Source: Podarcis raffonei
Taxonomy: Eukaryota > Chordata > Lepidosauria > Squamata > Lacertidae
Direction: 5' to 3'
NCBI RefSeq assembly: GCF_027172205.1
Contig: NC_070607.1
Location: 18,824,069 to 18,888,068 of the forward strand
DNA: 64,000 bases
The translations under genes were made by a program, and so were the position numbers. Of the stretch, positions 23,800 to 34,318 are shown piece after piece (positions within the stretch are counted from its first letter, which is position 1; every line of letters begins with the position of its first letter). The notes under the pieces were generated by a model, which was not told the origin of the DNA, did not search any database, and was given only the letters and a program-made list of their open reading frames with translations.

Positions 23800-24751
23800 C
23801 CGTATTTTTCGCACCATTGGACGCACCGGACAATAGGACGCACCTTGTTTTAGAGGGGGGGAAACAAGGGGGAAAAAATCTCCTCCTCTCTGCCCAGCGC
23901 CCCTTCCGCGAAGCGGCAGGAGGCGTTGCGCAGAGAGGGGGAGAATTTCCCCCTTTTCTTTCCCCCCTCTAAAACAAGGTGCCGTTTAAGGTGCGTTCAG
24001 TCGCCTTCAGGTGGCTACCTCAGAAGCCTGGAGAGGGGTGGGTGTGCAGCGACCCCTCTCCTCTCCAGGCTTCAGGTTCCTTTCGACCTGCTCCTTGGGG
24101 CTGGCGGGGGGAAGCCCACCACCAGCCCCAAAGAGCAGGTTGGGGAGAAGCGGAAAGGCGCGCAGCGGAGAGGCTGCTGCCATAGTCGCGCGTCACCTCT
24201 CCAGCTGGGGGAGGGTCGCGGGGCTACGGCTTCTTTAGCCCCGCGCGCGCTCACCAGCTGGAGAGGTGACGCGCGGCTATAGAGGCTCCTGCCACAGCCG
24301 CGGGTCACCTCTCCAGCCAGGAGAGGGTAAGCGGGGCTTCTTTAGCCCTGCGCGTGCTCTCCCGGTTGGAGAGGTGACGCGCGGCTATAGAGGCTCCTGC
24401 CGTAGCCCCGCGACCCTCTCCCAGCTGGAGAGGTGACGCGCGGCTGTGGCAGGAGCCTCTATAGCCGTGCGTCACTTCTCCAACCGGGAGAGTGCGCGCA
24501 GGGCTATAGAAGCCCCCCCGCGACCCTCTCCCAGCTGGAGAGGTGACGCGCAGCTATGGCAGGAGCCTCTATAGCCGCGCGTCACCTCTCCAACCGGGAG
24601 AGGATCGCAGGGGGCTTCCTTAGCCCCGCGCACGCTCTCCCGGCTGGAGAGGTGACGCACGGCTATGGCTTCTTCGCTCCATAGGACGCACACACATTTC
24701 CCCTTCATTTTTGAAGGCGGAAAAGTGCGTCCTATAGAGCGAAAAATACGG
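23800..24751. mobile_element. TA-type MITE with ccgtattttt termini, 952 bp
   Basis: Ends 'ccgtatttttcgcaccattg' and 'tatagagcgaaaaatacgg' are inverted. The TA at 23,798-99 is repeated at 24,752-53, and removing one TA plus the element restores the LINE sequence exactly. TA duplication points to the Tc1/mariner superfamily. No transposase frame is seen. The centre is a GC-rich array. Confidence 0.85.
24170..24665. repeat. GC-rich direct and inverted repeat array inside the MITE
   Basis: The words 'gagaggtgacgcgcggctat' and 'aggagcctctatagccg' recur at least five times, alternating in orientation with 'gcgaccctctcccagctgg'. The array could fold into long hairpins and is likely polymorphic in copy number. 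Confidence 0.75.
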
Positions 24752-24960
24752 TAACTAGAGCATGCACCACTCTGGCGAGACAGTCCGTGGGCAGGTAGGG
24801 TCTCAGCCTGCGTACCAGGTGGAGCTGGTAGACAGCCGCCCTGGACACAGAATTGACCTGTGCCTCCATGGAGAGCTGTGAGTCCAAAATGACTCCCAGG
24901 CTGCGCACCTGGCCCTTCAGGGGCACAGTTACCCCATTCAGGACCAGGGAGTCCCCCACA

Positions 24961-25066
24961 GCATGGGACTCTTAATCTCAGGGTTGTGGGTTCAAGCCCC
25001 ATGTTGAGCAAAAGATTCCTGCATTGCAGGGGGCTGGTCCCTTCCAGCTCTATGATTCTATGAATA
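24961..25066 (+). mobile_element. tRNA-Lys(CTT)-like SINE (family B)
   Basis: 'catgggactcttaatctcag' and 'gtgggttcaagccccatgtt' match the anticodon arm (CTT) and T arm of vertebrate tRNA-Lys. They are followed by the tail 'attgcagggggctgg' and 'ctctatgattctatga'. The acceptor half is missing, so it is a SINE and not a tRNA gene. Confidence 0.75.
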
Positions 25067-25270
25067 CCAGTCGCTGGGAATCACAGGAGGCGTGGGGGGA
25101 AGAGTGCTGTTGGGCTCAGGTCCTGCTTGCATGTTTCCCACCGACATTTGGCTTGTCACTGTGAGAACGAGATGGTGGACTACATGGGGCATGTAACACA
25201 CCTTGCCCAGTTCCCCATGGACCTGAACGCCAGGGGGCGTGCTTCTGAGGTTTTCAAATTTATTTTTTTA
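25067..25270. other. intergenic, nothing recognised
   Basis: Short stretch between SINE B and the BovB copy without recognisable content. Confidence 0.4.
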
Positions 25271-25271
25271 G

Positions 25272-25715
25272 TCGCGTTTAGTCAATTCTTCGGCGATCAG
25301 CCTTCTTTATGAGAGCTGGACCATAAAGAAGGCTGATCGCCGAAGAATTGATGCTTTTGAATGAGGGTGCTGGAGGAGACTCTTGAGAGTCCCATGGACT
25401 GCAAGAAGATCAAACCTCTCCATTCTGAAGGAAATCAGCCCTGAGTGCTCACTGGAAGGACAGATCGTGAAGCTGAGGCTCCAATACTTTGGCCACCTCA
25501 TGAGAAGAGAAGACTCCCTGGAAAAGACCCTGATGTTGGGAAAGATGGAGGGCACAAGGAGAAGGGGACGACAGAGGATGAGATGGTTGGATAGTGTTCT
25601 CGAAGCTACAAACATGAGTCTGACCAAACTGCGGGAGGCAGTGGAAGACAGGAGTGCCTGGTGTGCTACGGTCCATGGGGTCACGAAGAGTCGGGCACGA
25701 CTAAACAACAACAAG
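25272..25715 (+). mobile_element. BovB (RTE) LINE 3' end with 5' foldback
   Basis: The + strand encodes RVPWTARRSNLSILKEISPE, LRLQYFGHLMRREDS, TRRRGRQRMRWLDSV and WCATVHGVTKSRARL, the extreme C-terminus of BovB ORF2. It ends 'gactaaacaacaacaa'. The first ~70 bp are a foldback: 'aattcttcggcgatcagcc' and its exact inverse on either side of a ~10-bp loop. This fits a 5' inversion made during insertion. No flanking duplication is readable. Confidence 0.92.
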
Positions 25716-25784
25716 ACGGCGTCATCCTCAGCACTTTTCTCTCCAGAGAAAACGTTCGTTCTTATTGCATCCCTACCCGCCCCT

Positions 25785-25984
25785 TTCCTCCAGGGAGCTC
25801 AAGGTGGTTACATAGCTCCCGCTCCTCTTCCGCATGACCCTCGCCATCACTCGGTTAGGTAGGTCAGGCTAAGAGCTGGTGGCTGGCTCAAGATCATCCC
25901 CTGAACTTCACGGCCACTCGCGGATTTGAACTCCGCGCTCTAGTCCAGCGCTCTAACCACTGGGCAACACTGGCTCTCTTTGAG
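25785..25984 (-). mobile_element. tRNA-derived SINE (family D)
   Basis: On the minus strand the head reads 'gccagtgttgcccagtggtt', 'agagcgctggactagagcg' and 'gttcaaatccgcgagtgg', with tRNA-like A and B boxes. The body 'aacctaccgagtgatggcg' and 'caccttgagctccct' follow. It resembles the widespread squamate SINE whose usual form is 'gtagtggttagagtgctgga'. It is not a functional tRNA. Confidence 0.7.
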
Positions 25985-26449
25985 CAACCCCACCAGAAGC
26001 AAGTCACTGCATTCAGTGAAGATTTTCGACGGGTTAATAGATACTTAAAATGCACTGCTTGCTCATGATCCAGCTTAGTATAACAGCAGCAACGTCTCTC
26101 CTTCCAGGATCCCAGCCCAGGAAATCTCCCGTCCTTGGTTACCTTCACAGCTGAAGGAGGGATCCCCTGCACGAGTCTTACTGAGGTCACTTCCTCAGCT
26201 TCCAGGGACAAAACAAGGAGCAGTCCATTCTTGAGGCCGGCCGCAGCAGGTGTCATTGGCGGCAGGCCGCGTTTCCTTTCTCCCTTCTGGGCAATTAATT
26301 AAACCGAGGAAAAGAAGAAGAAATACGTAGCGAAAGCCATTTACGCGTGTCTACTCAGAAGTAAGGGAAGTGTGTATACTATATAGGATTGCAGCAGGCT
26401 TCAGTTGCCTTTAATAGGAAATCCCAGCCCTTGCTAAATTCTTCCTACG

Positions 26450-26580
26450 TTGATGATGATGCCGTCCATCTGACTGGGTTGCCCCAGTCATTCTGGGCGG
26501 CTCCCAACAAAAAACAGAAAAAGCGCAATACAACACCACGCACTAAAAACTTCCCTGAACTGGGCTGCCTTTAGATGAAG
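26450..26580 (-). repeat. L2-like LINE 3'-end fragment
   Basis: 'gatgatgatgccgtccatct', 'ccccagtcattctgggcgg' and 'aaaaacttccctgaactggg' match the LINE tail at 23,250. This is the last clear LINE before the repeat-poor LHX9 domain. Confidence 0.65.
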
Positions 26581-28460
26581 GGAAAAGATGAGCTTCGGAT
26601 CGGAGCCTTGCTCTCTGCATCTGTTCCCATGGAGAGCAACGTCTCTTGCTCGGCCTCTCCGCAAGCCCAGGGCATCTAGGAAATGGAGAATTCAAGAAAG
26701 AAGTGGCTTGCCGAAGGCTGCCTTGGAAATCGGTGTCATTTTGAAAGAAGGAAATGCAGCGCGGGTGCATTGCAAGAAGCAACTCCGAAATGTTAAAGTG
26801 ACCTGACTGTGTTTATGAATACTAGCTTCCCTAAGCACTTTTATGGGTGGTTCGATAAAAACGAGCATGTCGCTATACCTAATGGGTCTGTAGCCAGTGG
26901 TTTTAACCATTCTTCCTACCGTCTGGCAGGACGTTAAAGAACCCCGATCCACACATACAGGTCTCAACGTTGTTCGCTAAACAAGCGTGTAAACGCTCTC
27001 TATGGCATTTTAGATTGTGCGTAATAATCAGGAAGCTTTTATGTAGAGTTTGGGACTGGTGCTGCAAGCATCCCGTGCACGTGTGAATGCACCTTTCCTG
27101 ATCTTGCCACATGGCTGTGTGGGCACTGCGGTAAGTTTTATGGTCGTTCTATCCACCTTTAGGTCAAAGGAAAGACGTTTCTGGGGGAGGGGAGGTTCAG
27201 AATTGCTTTGCGCAAGCAAAGGATCCAGCAAGTTCAGCTCCTCCAGATCACCGCAAAGGGTTCCGTTTCCTGCCAGACCTGGACTGCCATCTTCACATAG
27301 GAACTGACACCGTGAGACTGACTTCGGAACAAACCCCGCTTCAATTTGGCTATATGGTTTAGATGGCTTGCTTAGAAAGCAGGGGGGGCGCTTTTCTTAG
27401 CCCAGGGGGCCGCCTTGCTTTCCGGAGGCCACATGCCAATCAATTGTGGGTGGGGCCAGAAGCAACAAGTGGGCGGGGCGAGGAAGGGATCATTCCCCAT
27501 TGCAACCGGCCAGAAGTCGGAGTTAGCTCCGTCCACACGGAAAAACGTTTCTCCGTCACCTGCCCTCCACGCAAAATGCATGATGACAGTTCAAGGAGAC
27601 TTTAGAGCCAGGCAGAAGCGCCCCAGGAGGATCAAGAGCAGGGTGCGTGGCATAAGAAGGGCGCTTAGCCTGGGAAGCAGGTTGAGGGCCACATCTAGTG
27701 CATTGAAGGGCCGCGTTCTCTCTGGCTCCGAGGTTCCTTTTCTGTAAGCCCCGCAGGAGACAGACGCTCGCATGGACCTGCATATCGTAGCGTAGTCCTG
27801 TTGCTGTTTACTCAGAAGTAAGACCCACCTCCCCAGTAAAGCGAGCACAGAAGGAGCTGTCTTGTAGCTGGGTGGCTGCTACACACACCTTTCCCCTTCG
27901 TGTCAAAATGAGTTCAAAGGGAACTTTTAGGGAGGGAAGGCAAGGTTGCCCAATCCCGCGCAAGCAAGCCCCACCGATGCCGTGTGGGACTCGATCCTAG
28001 GAAACGGTGTGCATGGCGTTTCCAGACACGGAGCCCCTCCAACCTGCCGCAGCACTGAGTCTCCAGACACCCTAAACATCAGCAGATTTAGCTTGGCGTC
28101 AGGTTTGCAGCCCGTGGCACCCAATTTCTGACGCCGTCCACAGTCGGGAGAGCAACTCTCTTCGTTTCCCGTTATATTCTCCTTGCGCAAAACCATCTGC
28201 TAGCCTTTCCTCAAAGAGCTGCTTGAAGCTAGACGCAGCGCTTCGATCAGCGTCTGCTGCCCTGGTCACCTGTTCGCTTCCTTGCCTTGCAGGTGGGCAG
28301 CTGCGGCCTCTGTCGTAGCTTTGCATAGACTGCGCCCCCGGGCGAGTGAAATGAACGAAACAATTTGCAAGGGTTTGGAACAGTGAGAGAGCCGGCTACG
28401 GAGGTCCTTCTCCCTCTCTCCCTCCCTAACCCCCACATTGCCTGGAGAATGCAAGCGGGG
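26581..28460. other. intergenic, repeat-poor
   Basis: No exon or recognisable transposable element, apart from half-arms of the palindromic repeat near 26,350 and 27,805 ('ttactcagaagtaagaccc'). Confidence 0.4.
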
Positions 28461-28461
28461 A

Positions 28462-28546
28462 AGGGCTCTAGCTCAGTGGCAGAGCGTCTGGTTTGCATTA
28501 AGAGGGTCCCATGATCAATTCCCGGCATCTCCAAGTAGCAGGGGTA
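28462..28546 (+). repeat. tRNA-Ala-like SINE fragment (family C)
   Basis: 'gctctagctcagtggcagag', 'ttgcattaagagggtccc' and 'tcaattcccggcatctcc' are like vertebrate tRNA-Ala(TGC). The body is mostly lost. A longer copy is at 59,470. Confidence 0.6.
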
Positions 28547-31500
28547 CCATCACACGGACACACCTGCACCTAGTGCGTGTGATGTCATGCAGCCAACAGC
28601 CAGCGAGGCACCCTTCTATGCGGTGAGGGACTCGGACTTGGAGGCAGAGAGACTCTGCTTCCCCTCCCCAGCCCCACCATCCAGAAGAAAATGCCTCCCT
28701 CATTGGCTGCGAAGGACAGAGCTGAACTGCTTCTCTCCCTGCTGGCTTTTTTCATTGACTTTCTGGGTGCCTGACCCCCCAATTATATTATTGCGGCTGC
28801 CCGAGCACCCACAGCCCCCTGAAATTGGCTCCTATGTTAAGTAGGACTGAGAAAAAGAGGCCCCAACACAAAACTGGGCCTCTTTGGTGGTGGCGCCGCC
28901 GCTGCTCAATCTTTGGAACGCCCTTGCTGCACGTTTACTTTTTTAGACGGCTGCTGAAGCCTCTTTGAAAGCAAGATTTGAATGTTGGCTATTCCGCAGC
29001 TTGTAGAGACTGTCCTGCTTTTCACTGGGACAGGACATCTCGTGGTGGTGCCGCTGTCCCGCCCGCCCGCCCCTTTCTAAATAGCTTGTTTTACGGTTCT
29101 TCCCAATGCTTCAATTACTGGGGGCGCGTAGCGGGAAGGGCGAGTGGGAAAGGTCGAGGAGCCCCTAATGAAATCCACAAGCTCCGCTCCTCCGTGGCTG
29201 TCTTCAATTTTAGCCAAATCATTGCCTTCCCCAAACAGTAGCGAAGGGTGGGGTGGGGTGAAAGGGGGGCACTACAACAAGTAAGAACGAGTAATCCGAG
29301 AACTGGTCTTATCTTGTTAACCTTTAGATTGTGTAGGATTTGTTTAACGTCAGGCGCTTCGGAGAAGGATGTAGATGTAGATGCCTTTTGTATTTTTCTG
29401 CATGCTGAAAAGCCTCCCTGCTCTCTTCCAAAAGGAAACAGAGCAATGAGGATTCGGCCCTCTTTCTCTCCCGATTCTTCTTATTCTCTACCTCCCCGCC
29501 CCGCTTTAACTTTAAGGAACCTCTGACGCCCGAAGAAAACCCGGAGCATCTGGTTATCCCACAAACAGAAGGCAGGGTGGGGTGGGGGATAGAGAGGGGG
29601 AGAGAGACTCCGAGCGCTATAACCTCCGGCAGGTCCACTGCAAGGCTCCTCCCCACTACTAAAAAAACCCTCAATTATTATTATTATTATTATTATTTAA
29701 AAGGCCACGTGAGTAACACACTGCATCCACCACGCCATTAGCCAAGATGAAGGGGCAGACTTAAGGTGGTTCCTTCTGGGGAAGGACCACTGCAGATTGC
29801 TGGTGAGGGGGGCGGAATCAGATTTGAGAAGAAATCCCCCCCCCGTACAAAGGACTCTGCCCGGAGCACATTAGTACACAATGGAGAAGAGGTTAAGGAA
29901 GTTGTGTTTTTTGGAGGGGGGTTGTGTAAACATCGGAGGCTATGTCCCCAATACCGCGCCCGATGCACACACCTGAAGTGGTACAGTCCACAATCCAAGC
30001 ACCTCGTTCTGCCTAATGCGTCGAATTTATCGTGCGTAAAGAGATGGAGGCGAGGGGGGTACCCTACTCTTTAGCTGCTCTGAGGCGTATAGGACGGCGC
30101 TTAGTAGGGCGGAGGAGACCTCTGCTCGGAGGTTTGCTACTTGTCTTTGGAGCGTAAATGGAGACCTCGAAGCTCTTATTCCAGCAGTAGGGAAAACACT
30201 TTGTGAGGCGCTTTTAAAGCCAAACCAACTTAGTTCCTCCAACTAATGTGGGACCAAGCTTGCCTCTCCACATCCCACCCCCACCCCCTTTGGAAAGGTG
30301 GCCATATGCCACTCTCTTCTGTGCCTCGGCACAAAGACTTTCCCTCTCTCACAAACACATATACACGCCACTCATTGAAATTGATGAATCTTAGAAGGGC
30401 GGGATCTTGCCCAGTATTTTTGACAACTGGAAAGTGACTGTGGTTCGGTGGCTCGGTGGTACGATTTATTTAGTGTCTAAAATACAGGATGTTTTATTTT
30501 TTTATTTTTGGAAAAAGAGAAAAATAAACAAGAAGTTTACGTGCTGTGAAGAAGTTTATGCGCCTGTCTCGCCCACTCGCGTGAGACAGATTTCTTTCCC
30601 ACTCAACTCTGATTAAATATATTCACGTTCTGTGTTGTTGTTGTTGTTGTTTAAAAGCCATTCCTCCCAGATATTCACAAAGTTGATCATCCCATCATCA
30701 TCAGTCGATGAAGGAGCTGATCACAGAGAATTATGAGGTGGAACTGAACTGAGAAAGGTTGCACAACAGATAAAAGCAGACGACAGGAGAGCGACCGCGG
30801 TTTCTCATTATTGATCAGCGATCAGTTCCCGCCTCCCTCCTGTTGTGGATAGAAACCGCGATTTTTTTGGTGGTTGATCGTAAACATGTAACTTTGGGAA
30901 TTAATTTTTATTCCACTCCTAGTTCCTGTTTTTAACTGAATGGCATCGAAATTCCAAGTAAGGCGTTCTTAGGGTTGGGCTGCAAATAACCAGCTGCAGG
31001 AGCAAAGGAGCTCATTCCTAAGTGCCGAGGTCCCTTCGCCCCCCCCATAAAATATTTGATTCCCCCCCCCAAGTTGATGGGCATTGCCATTCAAATATTT
31101 TACTCAAGTTGACATTCCTGTGCAAGAGGAAGGTGGGCTTAGCGAGACAATCGACTAGGAACTTCACCTGCGGAGGCAGCTCGGTTGAAATGGGCGCCAT
31201 CAGCCGAGCAAAACCACTAACCTCATTCATTTCTGGGCGAAGGGGCGGGGGCTTGCGCAGGAGACTTTCCCCCGCGTCGATTGCGTCCTTGCACTTTTCA
31301 ACTCTGGGAATAAAGTCTGTGCAGTGATTCTCCCCAAGTCTTTACAAGGTGATTTCCAACCCTCGCCTTGTCTCCCCTGTTTCTTTGGCCTCGGTGGATC
31401 GCACTTTCAGGAGCATTGCTGTCATACTAAGGAAGGAAGGAAGGAAAGAGCAGCAAGAGTGAATCCCATTCCTACAAGCACCTGATTCTTTATTTAATTG

Positions 31501-34241
31501 AGTTAAAATGGGGCCCGTGCTTCTGCAATCCTCCCTGCTTTCCTTAGAATAATCCTGTGTGTTTCAAGTTCCTTTTTAGCTGGCCAAGCCAGGTCTTCTC
31601 TCCGCACCCGCGGATCAGATCAGATCACATCAAGTTGACGATTGAGAGAGAGAAGAGAGAGGAGTTATCTTTAATGGGAAGGCATCAGACATCCCGTAGG
31701 CTAGCAACAGTGGTCTTTTTCCCCCTTTAAATATATATATATGTATTTCAATATACACAAACACACAGAGCGCGCACTTTCAGACCAGAAGAGGAGCGCG
31801 CAGGAATCGAGGCTGAGGCGCTCTTGTAAATCTATCCACCTAGACCTCAATCCTGGCAAAGCGAAGGAAGGTTGCATTGTGCGCCAAACAGCGTCTCCCC
31901 CCCCCCGATGCGTCTATTGGGGAGCGGGGAGTGGGGGTGGGGTGGGGAGGAGACGTTTGGCAGGTCCCTTCATCCCTCGTTTCCAATCACGCTCTTGGCT
32001 CCCTCGTTTTTCTTTACCGCAAGGTCTCCCTCACCTGATCACTGATGGAGTGCTAAGCAGGCAGACCTCGCAGCTTTGCGAATACTGGCAGGTAGGGTCC
32101 GATTTCATTATTATTAATATTATTTTATTATTATTATTATTGCTTTTCATTTGCTGGGAAGGGGAATTTCTATCTATTAGTATTACTACTAGCCGCATTT
32201 CTACATGGGGTTATAGAACCCCTCAAAAGCAAGGCGCTGTGGTAAGATGCCAGAGGTTAGACATTTGCGCCGGTTCTCCATAGAGGTGCGGTGGAGATTG
32301 CGATTGGGGGCAGGGGACGGGAAGAGAGAGAAAGGAAAGAGAAAGAGCGGGACTCTCATTCTCCACCCCCAATTAGCTTGTTTATTTTAATTAACGCAGG
32401 AATCCTTTGCGAGAAGGACCAACCTCCTCCTCTTGGTTACATCACCGCGTCTCTCCCTTCCTTCCGTCCCTCCATCCCCAAACCCATCCCCCTTTCTTAC
32501 CCCTTAAGGAGGAACCACTTTGGGGGTCCCCAAATAAACACTCCTTTCTAGAGCTCTTCAGGTAAGACGCTGCCTTGAACGTTTGCTACGGATCTCAGGG
32601 TTGTTGCTGCTAATAATGATAATGGTGGCGATAAAAATAAGAACAATAACTTTTACAACAGCAACCTGCATTTCCTCAGGTGTGTTCCCATTTGAGGCAT
32701 GGAGACGTGTTTTGAGTGGGTGTGTGGGTGCCTTATCTGGACAGGATCCGGTCAGTTGTGGAGCTTAGAAGTCAAGCTGGCAGGTTTGGGGGCTGCTTCA
32801 AGGGAAGAAGGGGTTTCTTTGAGCCGCGGGGGTTTTGCATCTGGGCTCGCCAAAAATAAAACCAGCCCTCCTTTTGCAACGTGAATTTTTACGCGCTCCC
32901 CGTGCGCCTTTTCCCTACCTCGGTTCGCCTCGCCTCGCCGGCAAACTGGCTTAAGTCGCAGGCGGGCGAGGTATACAAGGCGAGCTTCCATTATTAGCTC
33001 CAGAAGCCCTTCTCTTGAAGCCCCGTTCGCGTTAGAGACCCGGCCGCCGCCTCCCCCTTTTTTACGCTTCTCTTTCTCTGGCTGGGGGCTGAAGACCTGC
33101 AATCCGGCGCCAGGAGCTTTTCTGTCCGCTTCTTAAAAGCTCCTCGTTGCTTTGCTCCAAATCATCCCTTTTTTTCCTTTCAGTTTAATCGGGTAGGAGA
33201 AAACTTTTGTTTCTCTTTCTCATCTGAATATGGGCATCCTTGGAAGGTTTCTTTTGCTTCTTGTCCGTTGGTCCCGGCACAAATGAGTAATAGTTTAAAA
33301 AAAAAAAAAAGATGAGGGAACCTCAGTAAACAGCAAAAAAAGTGGTTCTTGAGACAGCTGGAGGAAACAGACAGGGGAAGGAAGGCGATCCGACGTTTGG
33401 TACCTCTGGAACCTGAAATTGAAAAAACAACATCCCTGAAACGGAGTCCCCAGTAAAGACTAATAAGAAGGGGAGACTTATCTTGGAGGGACTTTTGCCT
33501 CGTTTGCCTTGTTTGACATTTTGATTCCGTTCCAGCGCTTGATGTGCGTGTGAGATTCAGGAGACGATTATCAAAACAATTCTGCTCCTTCTGGGCGCTT
33601 CCTTTGTTTTTCTAAAATATAGGTGTGCTGCGCTCTTCAATACAATGGGCTTGAACCAGGCTCACTTAAGGAACCAGGCTCATGTCAAGGAAAGGATCTG
33701 AGCACGTGCTTCGTTGAATCCAAGGAAGCCCTGAACTTTTGGCAGTCTTGTGCTCACTAGGTGCCTGTAAGATGCATCTTCAGTGGAGCTTACTCCCATA
33801 GAAGTGTGCCTAGGCTTGCACCCTTAACCGTAATATTAATGGTCCCTTCAGCCTATACATCTATGATTAAGAGTGCAATCCTTTGCCAGCTCGGATGAGA
33901 TTAAGCCCCACTGAAGACACCCTGGGACCTTTTGCTTTCTCAATGCCACCATCACACTCTGGAGCCAACCTGGAGACAGTTATGTTTCATCGCCAGCCAG
34001 CTCTGGAGGCCCCGAACAGGGATTATAACGTTCCAAACATAGCTAGATCTATCGTTAGCTCCCTCTGGCAGAGGAGAAGATCAGGAAGCGGTGTCTTTTG
34101 AAAGGCTGGGGGACGTCTGAGATCCAAGATTCCCCTGAAAGGAGGAATCTGTTGGTGACTTTTAGTCCACAGTCACTCACACGATGAAGAGTGACTCGCC
34201 TTGTCCCTTTACGCAAAGATGTGGATAGAATCAGTCACCCT

Positions 34242-34245
34242 TCTG

Positions 34246-34318
<73 letters not shown>
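34242..34318. repeat. compound (TC)n(AC)n microsatellite
   Basis: About 21 TC repeats run directly into about 14 CA repeats. Confidence 0.95.

Larger units (their letters stand above)
23192..24990 (-). mobile_element. L2-like LINE, 5'-truncated, split by a TA-type MITE
   Basis: The 3' end has a TAA run at 23,198-23,245. The minus-strand frame encodes RLDYCNALYVGQPLKMTRKL, QLIQNAAARLVTGSG, LHWLPVRFQARFKVL and FKALNSLSPVYLKEHLHPH, and resumes beyond the insert with SLGVILDSQLSMEAQVNS and LHLVRRLRPYLPTDCL. These are C-terminal reverse-transcriptase motifs of the L2/CR1 group. The 952-bp MITE at 23,800-24,751 interrupts the motif just before RLDYCNALYVG. The LINE part is about 850 bp and non-functional. 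Confidence 0.72.

Noticed and set aside
24961-25010. A tRNA-Lys gene
   Set aside because: Acceptor and D arms are missing and a SINE tail follows.
25900-25984. A functional tRNA on the minus strand
   Set aside because: Boxes are tRNA-like but the arms do not pair well and a SINE body follows.
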